Program-made: the position numbers and the translations under genes
Shown here: positions 54,919 through 63,654 of the stretch, one piece after another
How positions within the stretch are numbered: position 1 is the stretch's first letter
Layout: every line of letters starts with the position of its first letter
Notes under the pieces: generated by a model
What the model saw: the letters and a program-made list of their open reading frames with translations, nothing else
Told to the model about the DNA's origin: nothing
Database searches by the model: none
Assembly (NCBI RefSeq): GCF_001202035.1
Contig: NZ_LGHT01000044.1
Location: 62,001 to 126,000 of the forward strand
Length of the DNA: 64,000 bases
From: Pseudorhodobacter wandonensis
Lineage (GTDB): Bacteria > Pseudomonadota > Alphaproteobacteria > Rhodobacterales > Rhodobacteraceae
Direction of reading: 5' to 3'

Positions 54919-56944
54919 TTGGCACCTCAATAATCAGGTTTCCATCGGGGTCGGATGTAACGGTGCAACCGGGGTGGACAAGGGTTGTTGTATCCATCTG
55001 TTCTATAACCGCGGGGCCGTTAAGATGCAGGTTTAGCGGCAGGTGATCGCGCCAATAGACAGGCGTTTCTAGCCAACCGTTGAACCAAACGGGGCGGGTG
55101 GTTTGTGGGGTGGGCTTGGCAAGGCGCGCGGCGGGGTCGATCAGGCGCGACAGGTCCATTTCAGGGCGTTGGCCGATGACGGATGTGTTCAGGTTCACCA
55201 GATTGGCGCGGATTGTTGGCAGGTTCACCCGGAAACGCGCGTGGTAGGCGGCCTCAAACCGTTGTTGCAGGTCATCGCGCGTGGGGGTGGCATGGGGCAG
55301 CGGGACGCGCAGCAGGTGGGTTTGGCCGATGAACTGCATATCGGCGGAAAGCTCGGTCTGGGTGTTGGTCAGGTTGACGCCGGCGGCGTTGATGCGATCG
55401 GTGCCTGTGGCGATTTGATCGGCAAGGATGGCGTGGATTTCGGCAATATCGGCACTGTCGAGCGGGCGGTTGACGGTGCGCACGGAATCGTGGCGCAGGT
55501 CGGCGACGACGCAACCAAGCGCGTTGGTCATGCCGGGGCGGGCAGGGACCAGAACGCGGGGGATGCCAAGTTCGGCCGCAAGGGCCGTGGCGTGCAGCGG
55601 GCCTGCACCGCCGAAAGCGAACAGGGCATAATCACGCGGGTCGGCCCCGAGCGAGAGCGAGACCATGCGGATTGCACCGGCCATATGGGTGTTGGCGATG
55701 CGGATCACGGCCTCGGCCGCGGCCTCGGGGGAAAGGCCAAGGGGTTGGCCTATTTTAGTGCCGAATATGGCGGAAAGCGCGGTTATATCGGTGTTGAAGC
55801 GGGTCGCCGGAAGGCGGCCGAGCAGCAGGTTGGCATCGGAAATGGTGGGCTCGGTTCCGCCTTTGCCATAGCAGATCGGGCCGGGGGTAGAGCCTGCGGA
55901 TTGCGGGCCAACGCGCAGCATGCCGCCGCCATCGACCCGCGCGATAGAGCCGCCACCTGCGCCAACCGTGCGGACATCAACCATCGGGACGTGGATCGGC
56001 ATGGCGTATTCGACTTCGATTTCGTTCGATACCGGGGCGCGGGCGTTTTTGATGAGGGCGACATCGGTAGAGGTGCCGCCCATGTCATAGGTGATGAGGT
56101 TGGGGATGCCGGCGCGGCGGCCGGTGGCGACTGCGGCCATAACGCCAGACGCGGGGCCGGACATCACGGTTTTGACCGCCTCGGCGCTGACTTGGGATGC
56201 CGGGACCATACCACCGTTGCCGTTCATCACGAGGAGGTCGTGTTGATAGCCTTTGGTGTGGAGGGCGGTGGCAAGTGAGCGGATGTAGCGTTCAAGGAGC
56301 GGTTGGACGGCGGCGTTGACGGCGGCTGTGACGCCCCTTTCATATTCGCGCGATTCCGAGAGCAGGGTATGGCCGCAGGTGATGTAGTTGGTGGGCCAGA
56401 TTTCGGCCGCGATTTCGGCGGCGCGTTGTTCATGGGCGGGGTTGGCATAGGCGTGGAGGAAGTGGATGACGAGAGATTCGCAGCCCATTTTAGCCAGTTT
56501 AGTGACGTTTTGGCGCAGTTCATCCTCATCCAGAGGGGTAAGAATGCGGCCTTTCGCATCCATGCGTTCGGTAACCTCGAGCCGCAGGTCGCGGGGGATG
56601 ACGGGGGTGAACTGGCCCGTCATGCCGTAGGCGTGGGGGCGGGTACGGCGGCCGAGCTCTAGGATATCACGAAAGCCGCGGGTGGTGATGAGGCCGGTTT
56701 TGGCGAGCTTGCGTTCCAACACGGCGTTGGTGGTGGTTGTGGTGCCATGAACGATAAGCGCAACTTGATCGAGCGGTGTTTGGGACTGTTCGAGAGCGGC
56801 CAGGACGCCAGCTGACTGGCCGCCCGTGGCGGGGTCTAATGTTGTCGGGGTTTTGGCGAGGCGCACCTCACCCATGGCGGGGTTCAGAATAACGAGATCG
56901 GTGAAGGTGCCGCCGACATCGGCGCCTGCAATGAGGTTGGTCAT
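54911..56944 (-). CDS. hyuA: Hydantoinase A / oxoprolinase alpha-type subunit
   Basis: 677 residues. ASKHA-type ATP-binding motif AGADVGGTFTDLVIL at the N terminus, HGTTTTTNAVLERKLAKTGL, YDMGGTSTDVALI and FAFGGAGPLHATALAAELG. It is the ATP-using subunit and pairs with HyuB. ATG 56944 is preferred to the start at 56971, which adds nine residues before the conserved motif. It follows livF by 96 bases, most of them repeat copy 4. Confidence 0.93.
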   Translation of the reverse strand: MTNLIAGADVGGTFTDLVILNPAMGEVRLAKTPTTLDPATGGQSAGVLAALEQSQTPLDQVALIVHGTTTTTNAVLERKLAKTGLITTRGFRDILELGRRTRPHAYGMTGQFTPVIPRDLRLEVTERMDAKGRILTPLDEDELRQNVTKLAKMGCESLVIHFLHAYANPAHEQRAAEIAAEIWPTNYITCGHTLLSESREYERGVTAAVNAAVQPLLERYIRSLATALHTKGYQHDLLVMNGNGGMVPASQVSAEAVKTVMSGPASGVMAAVATGRRAGIPNLITYDMGGTSTDVALIKNARAPVSNEIEVEYAMPIHVPMVDVRTVGAGGGSIARVDGGGMLRVGPQSAGSTPGPICYGKGGTEPTISDANLLLGRLPATRFNTDITALSAIFGTKIGQPLGLSPEAAAEAVIRIANTHMAGAIRMVSLSLGADPRDYALFAFGGAGPLHATALAAELGIPRVLVPARPGMTNALGCVVADLRHDSVRTVNRPLDSADIAEIHAILADQIATGTDRINAAGVNLTNTQTELSADMQFIGQTHLLRVPLPHATPTRDDLQQRFEAAYHARFRVNLPTIRANLVNLNTSVIGQRPEMDLSRLIDPAARLAKPTPQTTRPVWFNGWLETPVYWRDHLPLNLHLNGPAVIEQMDTTTLVHPGCTVTSDPDGNLIIEVPNA

Positions 56945-56973
56945 CTGCTTGTGCCGGAGGGTTGATGGCAAGG

Positions 56974-57029
56974 CTGGGGGGCTGACTGCCCCCCAGACCC
57001 CCCGTGGATATTTATGCCGAAAAGAAAGC
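56974..57029 (-). repeat. GC-rich hairpin repeat, copy 4 (between livF and hyuA)
   Basis: CTGGGGGGC (56974-56982), loop TGACT, GCCCCCCAG (56988-56996), then ACCCCCC, GTGGATATT and TATGCCGAAAAGAAAG. Orientation is the same relative to the upstream gene (livF, minus strand) as copy 2 has to mutS. Confidence 0.8.
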
Positions 57030-57040
57030 GGGGGTGCATT

Positions 57041-57736
57041 TTAGATACCTACATAGGTTTGGAATTGCGGGGTGGCGGGTGTGAGGTTTGTGTTTTCCAG
57101 TGTCTCGGCCACGGTGCCATTGCTGACGAATGCGATTTGATTGGCCATGCTGAGGACTGCATCAACCCGTTGCTCGACAAGGATGGTGGCGACGCCTGTG
57201 GCTTTCAGGGTGAGCAACGTCTCGCGGATCAGGGTGATCATTGAGGGTTGCAGGCCTTCGGTTGGTTCATCCAGCAGCAGGACCGCCGGTTCGAGGCAGA
57301 GCGCGCGGGCGATGGCGAGCATTTGTTGCTCGCCGCCCGAGAGGGTGGAAGAGCGTTGTGCAAGCCTTTCGCGCAGGCGGGGGAAAAGCGACAGCACGTA
57401 GTCGCGGGTTTTTGCGGTTTTGTGGCGGGTCATCAGGCCGATTTCGATATTTTGCGCGACGGTCAGTTCGCCAAACAGGCGGCGGCCCTGAGGAACATAG
57501 CCGATGCCGTGGCGCGGAACCTCATGCGCGGGGAGGCCGTGTAAGGGGGTGTTGTTCAAGGTGATGCTGCCTGCCTGCGCCTGCACCTGACCCATGATCG
57601 TGCGCAGCATGGTGGTTTTACCGGCGCCGTTGCGGCCCATAACGCAGGTGACTTGCCCCGGTTTGGCGGTCAGTGACAGGTTGCGCAGCACTTGAACATT
57701 GCCATAGCCTGCGTTGATGGCTTTGAGTTCCAGCAA
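57041..57736 (-). CDS. livF: Branched-chain-type ABC transporter ATPase LivF
   Basis: 231 residues. Walker A MGRNGAGKTTMLRT, signature STLSGGEQQMLAIARAL, Walker B LLLDEPTEGLQP. Residues VPQGRRLFGELTVAQNI are typical of LivF. With LivG it powers the LivHM permease; the substrate is inferred to be a cyclic amide or related amino compound rather than a branched-chain amino acid because of the hyuAB neighbours. Three bases separate it from livG. Confidence 0.92.
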   Translation of the reverse strand: MLELKAINAGYGNVQVLRNLSLTAKPGQVTCVMGRNGAGKTTMLRTIMGQVQAQAGSITLNNTPLHGLPAHEVPRHGIGYVPQGRRLFGELTVAQNIEIGLMTRHKTAKTRDYVLSLFPRLRERLAQRSSTLSGGEQQMLAIARALCLEPAVLLLDEPTEGLQPSMITLIRETLLTLKATGVATILVEQRVDAVLSMANQIAFVSNGTVAETLENTNLTPATPQFQTYVGI

Positions 57737-57739
57737 TTT

Positions 57740-58447
57740 CTAACCCCCCAGATAGGCGGTTTGCACCGCTTTATTGGCGCGGATTTCGGCAGGGGTTCCG
57801 GTCGCCAGCTTTTCGCCAAAGTTCAGCACGGTAATCTGGTCGGCAAGGTCCATCACCACATCCATGTTATGTTCGATCAGCAGGACAGTGGTTTGGGGGG
57901 TGACGGCGCGGATCAGGGCCTTGAAAGCCTCAATTTCGGAATTGGCGAGGCCTTGGGTCGGTTCATCCAAAATCAGAAGTTTGGGGTTCATCGACAGGCC
58001 CATCGCGATTTCCAGCAGGCGTTGGTGACCATAGGCCAGCGTGCCTGCGGTTTGGTCGGCCATTTTGTCGAGGCCGACGCGGGCAAGGGCGGCCATAGTG
58101 TCGGTTTTCAGGTGTTTGCTGCCTTTGCGTTGAATTGCCAGTGCGACGTTATCAAACACAGGCAAATTAGCGTAGATCGAGGTGATTTGGAACGTGTAGG
58201 CGATGCCGCGCGCGACGCGGCTATGGGCGGGCAGGCGCGTGATGTCGGCGCCGTCAAACTGAATGGTCCCTGCGCTGGGCGTGATGCGGCCTGACAGCAG
58301 GCTGACAAAGGTGGTTTTGCCCGCGCCATTCGGGCCGATGAGGGCGTGAATCTGGCCGGCAGTCAGGTCGAAATCGACGTTCTCAACCGCTTTGATGCCA
58401 TCGTAATGCTTGGTTAATCCGCGTGCAAACAGGATTATGGCAGCCAT
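57740..58447 (-). CDS. livG: Branched-chain-type ABC transporter ATPase LivG
   Basis: 235 residues. Walker A IGPNGAGKTTFVSLL, GIAYTFQITSIYANLPVFDNV (the LivG-type Q-loop region), the signature TLAYGHQRLLEIAMGL (a variant of LSGG) and Walker B LLILDEPTQGL. The glycine-rich signature is AYGHQ, as in other LivG proteins. ATG 58447 overlaps the livM stop by 13 bases. Confidence 0.91.
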   Translation of the reverse strand: MAAIILFARGLTKHYDGIKAVENVDFDLTAGQIHALIGPNGAGKTTFVSLLSGRITPSAGTIQFDGADITRLPAHSRVARGIAYTFQITSIYANLPVFDNVALAIQRKGSKHLKTDTMAALARVGLDKMADQTAGTLAYGHQRLLEIAMGLSMNPKLLILDEPTQGLANSEIEAFKALIRAVTPQTTVLLIEHNMDVVMDLADQITVLNFGEKLATGTPAEIRANKAVQTAYLGG

Positions 58448-59370
58448 TTCACCGCCCTTTCGCGCAGGGTGCCAAGGATGCCTTTGGGCGCGAACAGCAC
58501 CAGCACCAACAGCGCCGCGCCGACGACAAACAAATGTGCCGTGGTATAGCCGGAGGAGATGTCGATGAGGTAAAACATGATAAGCGCGCCAAGGAATGGC
58601 CCCAGCGTGGTGCCTGCCCCCCCTAGCAGGACATAAAGCAGCGGCAGGATAGAGTATTGGATCGTGGCAAAGCTGGCCCCGACATAGCCGAACAGCACCC
58701 CATAGGCCGCACCCGCAGCGCCCGCGTAAAGGCCCGAGATGACCAAAGCGATCAGTTTTACGCGAAACGGGTTATAGCCGAGCATGCGCGAGCGTTGCTC
58801 ATTTTCGCGCATGGCGATCATCGACCGGCCGAGGCGCGAGCGGGTGAGCATCAGGTTGATAAGAAGCGCGATGGCAAAGAGCGTGAGGGCGGCAAAATAA
58901 CGGGGTGTATCGGCCGAAAGATCCAAGCTGCCGATAGCGCGGGCGGCGCGGTTGATGACGATGCCTTCGTCGCCGCGCGTATAGGTACCGAAATACAGGA
59001 TGGTCAGATAGCCGGTTTGGGCGAACATCAAAGTGACGATCATAAAGCTGACGCCGCTGGTCCGCAGAGCCAAAACACCGGTTGCCGCTGCGATTGCGCC
59101 GCCTGCGATCAGGCCGAGCAGCAGGGCAGGTGCAGCGGATAGGCCTGCAAGCTCTATCCCGAGGCCGGTTGCATAGAGCCCCGCCGCGAAAAACAACGCG
59201 TGGCCAAGCGAGAGCAGCCCCGTATAGCCAAAGGCGATGTTATAGCCCATTGCAAACACCGCCAGCACCATGATGCGGGCGATGTTGGTCTGGTGATAGG
59301 ATGGCAGCAGGTATTGCGCGGCAAACAGCGCTGCGATTACGCCAAGGTGGAGGGCAAGCGCGCGCGTCAT
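58435..59370 (-). CDS. livM: Branched-chain-type ABC transporter permease LivM
   Basis: 311 residues with about nine membrane helices. Family sequence features are MGYNIAFGYTGLLSLGHALFF, the EAA-like cytoplasmic loop RSMIAMRENEQRSRMLGYNPFRVKL, LLGGAGTTLGPFLGAL and the C-terminal FAPKGILGTLRER. It pairs with LivH. The start overlaps the livH stop by 4 bases. Confidence 0.92.
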   Translation of the reverse strand: MTRALALHLGVIAALFAAQYLLPSYHQTNIARIMVLAVFAMGYNIAFGYTGLLSLGHALFFAAGLYATGLGIELAGLSAAPALLLGLIAGGAIAAATGVLALRTSGVSFMIVTLMFAQTGYLTILYFGTYTRGDEGIVINRAARAIGSLDLSADTPRYFAALTLFAIALLINLMLTRSRLGRSMIAMRENEQRSRMLGYNPFRVKLIALVISGLYAGAAGAAYGVLFGYVGASFATIQYSILPLLYVLLGGAGTTLGPFLGALIMFYLIDISSGYTTAHLFVVGAALLVLVLFAPKGILGTLRERAVKWLP

Positions 59371-60245
59371 TGCTTTACCCCGAACAGGCCTTGGGGGCGG
59401 AATACCAGCACCATTGCGACCAAAAGGGTGGCAAGGATTTTCGCCAATGTGGGCGAGAAAAACACCGAGATCACGCCATCGGACAGTCCGATGACCAGTG
59501 CCGCCAGCAACGTGCCGCGCAAGCTCCCCAATCCGCCGATGATCACGACGATAAAAGACAGCAGCAGCGGGTCATGCCCCATCAGGTAATGGGCTTGTTG
59601 AATTGGCACGATCAACACCGCCGCCACCGCCGCCAGCCCGGCGCCCAGCGCAAAAACGGCAGCATAGACCCGATCTACATTGATACCAAAGGCGCGGGCT
59701 GTGGTGCGATCAAGCTGCGTCGCGCGCATGATCAGGCCTGCGCGGGTTCGGGTCATCAACAGCCAAACCGCCAGCAAAATCACAATCGCTGCGACCACGA
59801 CCGCGATTTTATAGCCGGAATAACCGAACCACGGCAGCTGAATACGCAGGTCAAACGGTGCCTCAACCGGCCGCGCATCAGGGCCATAAAACGTCAGCGC
59901 GGCTTGCTGGAAAATGTAACTCAGCCCGATGGTCGCCACGATCGTCGCTTCGGGGTCATAGTTCAACCGCTTCAGGATCAGCGTGTCCGACAGCGCCGCA
60001 ACCCCGCCGACCAGCAGCGGGCAAATCACCAAAGCCGCGGCAAATCCTACTGCCGGTGGTCCCGGCATGTAATGCGTCACAAACCATGCAATCACCGCGC
60101 CGAGCATGAAAAACTCGCCATGCGCGACATTGACAACCCGCATCACCCCAAACACCAGCGACAGCCCCACGGCGGTCAACGCCAGAACGGCGGCCATGAC
60201 AGTGCCTTCCATCAGGGCCAGCAGCAAGAAAGGGCCGAAATCCAT
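59367..60245 (-). CDS. livH: Branched-chain-type ABC transporter permease LivH
   Basis: 292 residues, about eight membrane helices. Family features are ALTAVGLSLVFGVMRVVNVAHGEFFMLGA, the cytoplasmic loop RATQLDRTTARAFGINVDRVY, IIGGLGSLRGTLLAALVIG and VFRPQGLFG. It is 77 bases downstream of the solute-binding-protein gene, a gap holding repeat copy 5. Confidence 0.92.
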   Translation of the reverse strand: MDFGPFLLLALMEGTVMAAVLALTAVGLSLVFGVMRVVNVAHGEFFMLGAVIAWFVTHYMPGPPAVGFAAALVICPLLVGGVAALSDTLILKRLNYDPEATIVATIGLSYIFQQAALTFYGPDARPVEAPFDLRIQLPWFGYSGYKIAVVVAAIVILLAVWLLMTRTRAGLIMRATQLDRTTARAFGINVDRVYAAVFALGAGLAAVAAVLIVPIQQAHYLMGHDPLLLSFIVVIIGGLGSLRGTLLAALVIGLSDGVISVFFSPTLAKILATLLVAMVLVFRPQGLFGVKQ

Positions 60246-60261
60246 TCAGACGTACCTGTAT

Positions 60262-60308
60262 TTCATCTTGGAAAAAATACCTCGGGGGTCAGGGGGCAGC
60301 GCCCCCTG
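60262..60308 (+). repeat. GC-rich hairpin repeat, copy 5 (between the solute-binding protein gene and livH)
   Basis: TTCATCTTGGAAAAAATACC, TCGGGGGT, then the hairpin CAGGGGGC-AGC-GCCCCCTG (60290-60308). Its orientation relative to the upstream gene is opposite to that of copies 1-4. Confidence 0.8.
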
Positions 60309-60322
60309 CCTGTTTCGGTCCC

Positions 60323-61603
60323 TTAGAACGACATCGCTGTGTAATCTGTGTCGTTCTCGTACATGGTTTCCTCGATGCTGGTCCGGTACACCCGCACCAA
60401 TTTGCCGCCTTCTACTTTTGAGATATTTTGGTGACCAAAGACCTGGTGCATCTTGGCGTTAAAGACCTTATCGCCCTGCGGATGCGCCGCGCTTTCGGGC
60501 ATTGTGGTCATAGCCTCGATCGCCTCTACCAGTTTCTGGCGGTCGGCGACGCCTTGATATCCCGCCGCTTCCATCCCGGCCTTTAGTATGAACAGCGTTT
60601 CCCAGCACGAAAACATATGGGCATAGGTAGAGATGTCCTTGGCATCCGAAACCGATGCGCCATTGTCATCCACACCGACGGCCATGCGGTAAAAGGCCTC
60701 ATTCTCGCTGGCATCGGCCTGTTTTACGCGGCAATTGCCTTCCCAGAAATGGGTTCCTTCCAGAAACTCCAGGCCCGGCGAGGCGGTATCAACGGCTTCC
60801 AGGCTGTCGATGAAACCAAAGATCTCGGGGCGTGCGCCGGTGCCGTAAAACTCGCCCAGCTCTTTCACAAAGGTCAGAACGGCAGGGCCGACCATGACGT
60901 GGTAAAGCACCTCGGTTTCCTTGGGGATTTGCGGCAGGTAGCGGGTAAAGCTGGTTTCGGTTGGCGGAATGGCGATGTGCTTGATGACCTCACCGCCCTG
61001 CGCCTGAATTGCCGCTGTGAAATAATCGCGGTGGTCATGGCCAAAGGCGTAATCGGGGAACACCATCGTGACCTTTTTGCCCAAATTATTCGCAACCCAA
61101 GGCGCCATGGATGAAACCTGCGCGCGTACATCGGTAATGCCGGGCTGCATGGTCCAACGGTTCAACATGCCACTGGCGACGTGATAGCCTTCGGAGCAGA
61201 CAAGATAGGGCACTTTCAGCTCGCCCGCGCGGGGGGCCGAGCCGATGACGACATGGGAAAACAACGGCCCAAAGATTGCGTCACAGCCAGCCTGGCTGGC
61301 CAGTTTCTCGACCACTTCGGCACCGCGTTTCGGGTCGGTGCCATCATCCTCGAATATCACCTCTACCGGGCGGCCATTGATGCCACCCTGATCATTCACC
61401 ACTTTCAACGCGGCCTGCGTTGTGCGTTCATACCAGCGGCCATAGGCGGCGCCGATACCGGTGCGGTGCAATTGAAACCCCAGCTTGATCGGGGCCGAAC
61501 TTTGCGCCTGTACAAAACCGGGCAGCGCAAGCGCCGAGGCGGTGGCGGCCATACCCTTTAGCAGGCCGCGGCGAGAGGGGGTCATTCCGATCAATCTTGT
61601 CAT
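60323..61603 (-). CDS. Tat-exported periplasmic solute-binding protein (Liv/AmiC-UrtA type)
   Basis: 426 residues. The N terminus TPSRRGLLKGMAATASALALPGFVQA has a twin-arginine signal, implying export in folded form. The mature part is the type I periplasmic binding fold: IKLGFQLHRTGIGAAYGRWYERTTQAALKVVNDQGGINGRP (given here in separate motifs: GFQLHRTG, VVNDQGGINGRP) and VTMVFPDYAFGHDHRD. Such proteins bind amides, urea or amino acids. ATG 61603 follows AAGGA. The operon continues with livH. Confidence 0.88.
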   Translation of the reverse strand: MTRLIGMTPSRRGLLKGMAATASALALPGFVQAQSSAPIKLGFQLHRTGIGAAYGRWYERTTQAALKVVNDQGGINGRPVEVIFEDDGTDPKRGAEVVEKLASQAGCDAIFGPLFSHVVIGSAPRAGELKVPYLVCSEGYHVASGMLNRWTMQPGITDVRAQVSSMAPWVANNLGKKVTMVFPDYAFGHDHRDYFTAAIQAQGGEVIKHIAIPPTETSFTRYLPQIPKETEVLYHVMVGPAVLTFVKELGEFYGTGARPEIFGFIDSLEAVDTASPGLEFLEGTHFWEGNCRVKQADASENEAFYRMAVGVDDNGASVSDAKDISTYAHMFSCWETLFILKAGMEAAGYQGVADRQKLVEAIEAMTTMPESAAHPQGDKVFNAKMHQVFGHQNISKVEGGKLVRVYRTSIEETMYENDTDYTAMSF

Positions 61604-61687
61604 GTCACAGTCCTTGCTGCTGGAGGTGGCCATCCTGATCAGGCCTTGGGGAAAGAATGAACGTTTACAAACGGCTTGTCTATTGCT

Positions 61688-63073
61688 TTAGCCGCTGGGC
61701 GATGCCAGCAGCCATAGGCCCAGCACTGTATAGCCCACCATCAGCGCCGTCAGGGGAAAATGCACCCGCGCTTGCACCCCTGCAGGCGTAAGGCGCAAGG
61801 CAAGGATGACCGCAAGGATATGCGCACCAAGGATAAGGGCGAATTGGGTATTCCAGATCAGGGTCATCATTCCCTGATCCGTCAAGAACCCCATTGAGAT
61901 ATAAAAGGGTGGCAGGCCCAGATAGGCATCGCCCTGAAACAGCGGGTCATTCAGGGCGAAAATCATGTATTGGCCAGCGGTTAGCAGGGTCGTCAGGTAA
62001 TGCGCCGCGTGATAGCCTGCCGCGATGGCCAAAAATGACAGCATCACCGGCATCAGGTTTGGCCTCGCCTTGTGCGGCACAGGCCCACCTGCCATGGCAA
62101 GTGCGGGTTGGCGTTGCAACATCGGCCCTGCGTGTAGTGCCGCCATGATTGTTGCGGCCGTCAGCCCCCAAGTGGCGATCAGGCCAAGGCTGTTCACCCC
62201 GATTACCGCCGACCGCCCTGTAAACTCCAACGGGTTTTCCCCGATCAGGCCCATATACCAGAAAGTTTCGCGCAGCCCGTCAAATGTAAGGCCCGCCAGT
62301 GCCAGCGTGACAAAGGCGATGGCGCTGGGCGAAAGCGCTGGCATGATCAGGATTTGTGTGCCGGGCCAGCCGAGTTTCAGCGTGGCGCGGCTGCCTTTCA
62401 TATCTAACCAAAATGGTGCGATTTTAGAGATGAACCCGAAATAGACGGTCAGAAATTCACCCTCTTGCAGCCAATCCTCGCCTTCGGCCACGCCCAGCGC
62501 ATAGATCGCGGTCCAATAGGTTGCGGTGGCGATGGCAAGGGTTTGCGGGTCGTCGGGTGACATGGAAACGATGTAGAACCAGAAAAACCCGAACAGCCCC
62601 GCCACCGCAGGCAGATGCCCAAAGCGCGCCAGCCCGATGTTGCCGGTGCGGCCCAGCATCTGGCGGGTCAGGCGGATCGGCGCTGTCCACGGGTTGATCG
62701 CGTGCCAAAGGTTGCCAAACAGCGTGCAGCCCATCGGCAAGGCAACCCAGATCACCGTCCAGATTGTCAGGGTCAGCAGGTTGTGCATCGGGTCGCGCGC
62801 GCCCAGAAACCCGATAAGGATAAGGCCCAGCAGCACGATCCACGCCGCATAGCTGGTGGCGGTCACAGGCAGCAATATTGGGCGTGTAAACAGGCTGCGC
62901 GCGGTCATGCGCGGCAGCAGGCGTGGCGAGGTGGCCAGCAATCCGGTCACGGCCACGGTGATTGCTGCGCCCAGCATGTAATAGTCGGTCGGCAGAGTCA
63001 TGATGATCGATGGCGGCAAGGCGCAGGCGAGTGCGACACCCGGCGTCAGGCATATTATCGCCGCCAGTCGCAT
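61688..63073 (-). CDS. Polytopic membrane protein of unknown function
   Basis: 461 residues with a possible N-terminal signal (MRLAAIICLTPGVALACA) and about eleven hydrophobic segments. A notable conserved-looking stretch is MGCTLFGNLWHAINPWTAP between segments, similar as far as I recall to proteins annotated fenitrothion hydrolase; that label is weak. The start overlaps the stop of the DUF1185 gene by one base, so it belongs to the operon. It might be a secondary transporter or a membrane enzyme for the same substrate. Confidence 0.75.
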   Translation of the reverse strand: MRLAAIICLTPGVALACALPPSIIMTLPTDYYMLGAAITVAVTGLLATSPRLLPRMTARSLFTRPILLPVTATSYAAWIVLLGLILIGFLGARDPMHNLLTLTIWTVIWVALPMGCTLFGNLWHAINPWTAPIRLTRQMLGRTGNIGLARFGHLPAVAGLFGFFWFYIVSMSPDDPQTLAIATATYWTAIYALGVAEGEDWLQEGEFLTVYFGFISKIAPFWLDMKGSRATLKLGWPGTQILIMPALSPSAIAFVTLALAGLTFDGLRETFWYMGLIGENPLEFTGRSAVIGVNSLGLIATWGLTAATIMAALHAGPMLQRQPALAMAGGPVPHKARPNLMPVMLSFLAIAAGYHAAHYLTTLLTAGQYMIFALNDPLFQGDAYLGLPPFYISMGFLTDQGMMTLIWNTQFALILGAHILAVILALRLTPAGVQARVHFPLTALMVGYTVLGLWLLASPSG

Positions 63074-63654
63074 CAGCGCAACCCGTCCTCGCCCTTTACA
63101 TCCCATGCCTCTAGCCCGCCCATGCGCGAATGCACCCGCCCGCCGCGTGCCATGGCAAGGATAAAGGCGATCTCATCGTTGCGCGGCGCATCGGGGACGC
63201 CAAGTGTCATGGCATCGAAATGGCTGCGCACATAGGCGGCGTTGATATGGCCCAAAGGCACGTCAAGCGTGGCGGCCATCGGGCCAACCTTCATCGCCGA
63301 TGGCACAATTGCCTTGCTGGTGCCAAGCCGTTCGCGCATCGCATAACCGCCTGGCACGTGCCACAGCGCGCCATGTTCAATCTCGCCCCCCGCGCCGACA
63401 ATCGCGCCTTTGCCATAGGCATCAATTCCGTCGCGCCCGCCCATCGCCGCGATCAGGCGGTCGGTCAGCAGCAGGCCAAGCGGTTTCAGCGCCTCCATCG
63501 CGGGTTGCAGATCGGGGGCATAGCGGCCGGCAAAGGGGTTTTTGACCACGGCGATGATGGCCCCGCGTTGGTGCGGTGTTGTGGCGGGTGGGCCGCCTTC
63601 GTGTTGGGTGTCTTCAACAAACAGCAGGGTTTTTCGCAAGGCGAAATCATACAT
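63073..63654 (-). CDS. DUF1185 (amino acid synthesis) family protein
   Basis: 193 residues. The start MYDFALRKTLLFVEDTQHEGG, AIIAVVKNPFAGRYAPDLQPAMEAL and the C-terminal PRNDEIAFILAMARGGRVHSR match the DUF1185 (PF06684) group. The family name is inherited from an old annotation and the activity is not known to me. It overlaps the UPF0280 gene by 8 bases and the membrane protein by 3 bases. Confidence 0.85.
   Translation of the reverse strand: MYDFALRKTLLFVEDTQHEGGPPATTPHQRGAIIAVVKNPFAGRYAPDLQPAMEALKPLGLLLTDRLIAAMGGRDGIDAYGKGAIVGAGGEIEHGALWHVPGGYAMRERLGTSKAIVPSAMKVGPMAATLDVPLGHINAAYVRSHFDAMTLGVPDAPRNDEIAFILAMARGGRVHSRMGGLEAWDVKGEDGLR

Noticed and set aside
55103-56278. A 391-codon open frame on the plus strand opposite hyuA
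   Set aside because: It is a mirror of the high-GC hyuA coding sequence, glycine- and valine-rich with no domain, and hyuA itself is complete with clear motifs.
6981-60308. The five GC-rich hairpins as a CRISPR or mobile element
   Set aside because: They are dispersed single copies without spacers, target duplications or transposase genes.
59301-60326. A 341-codon plus-strand frame opposite livH
   Set aside because: Glutamine/arginine-rich composition typical of antisense frames; livH on the other strand has all family features.
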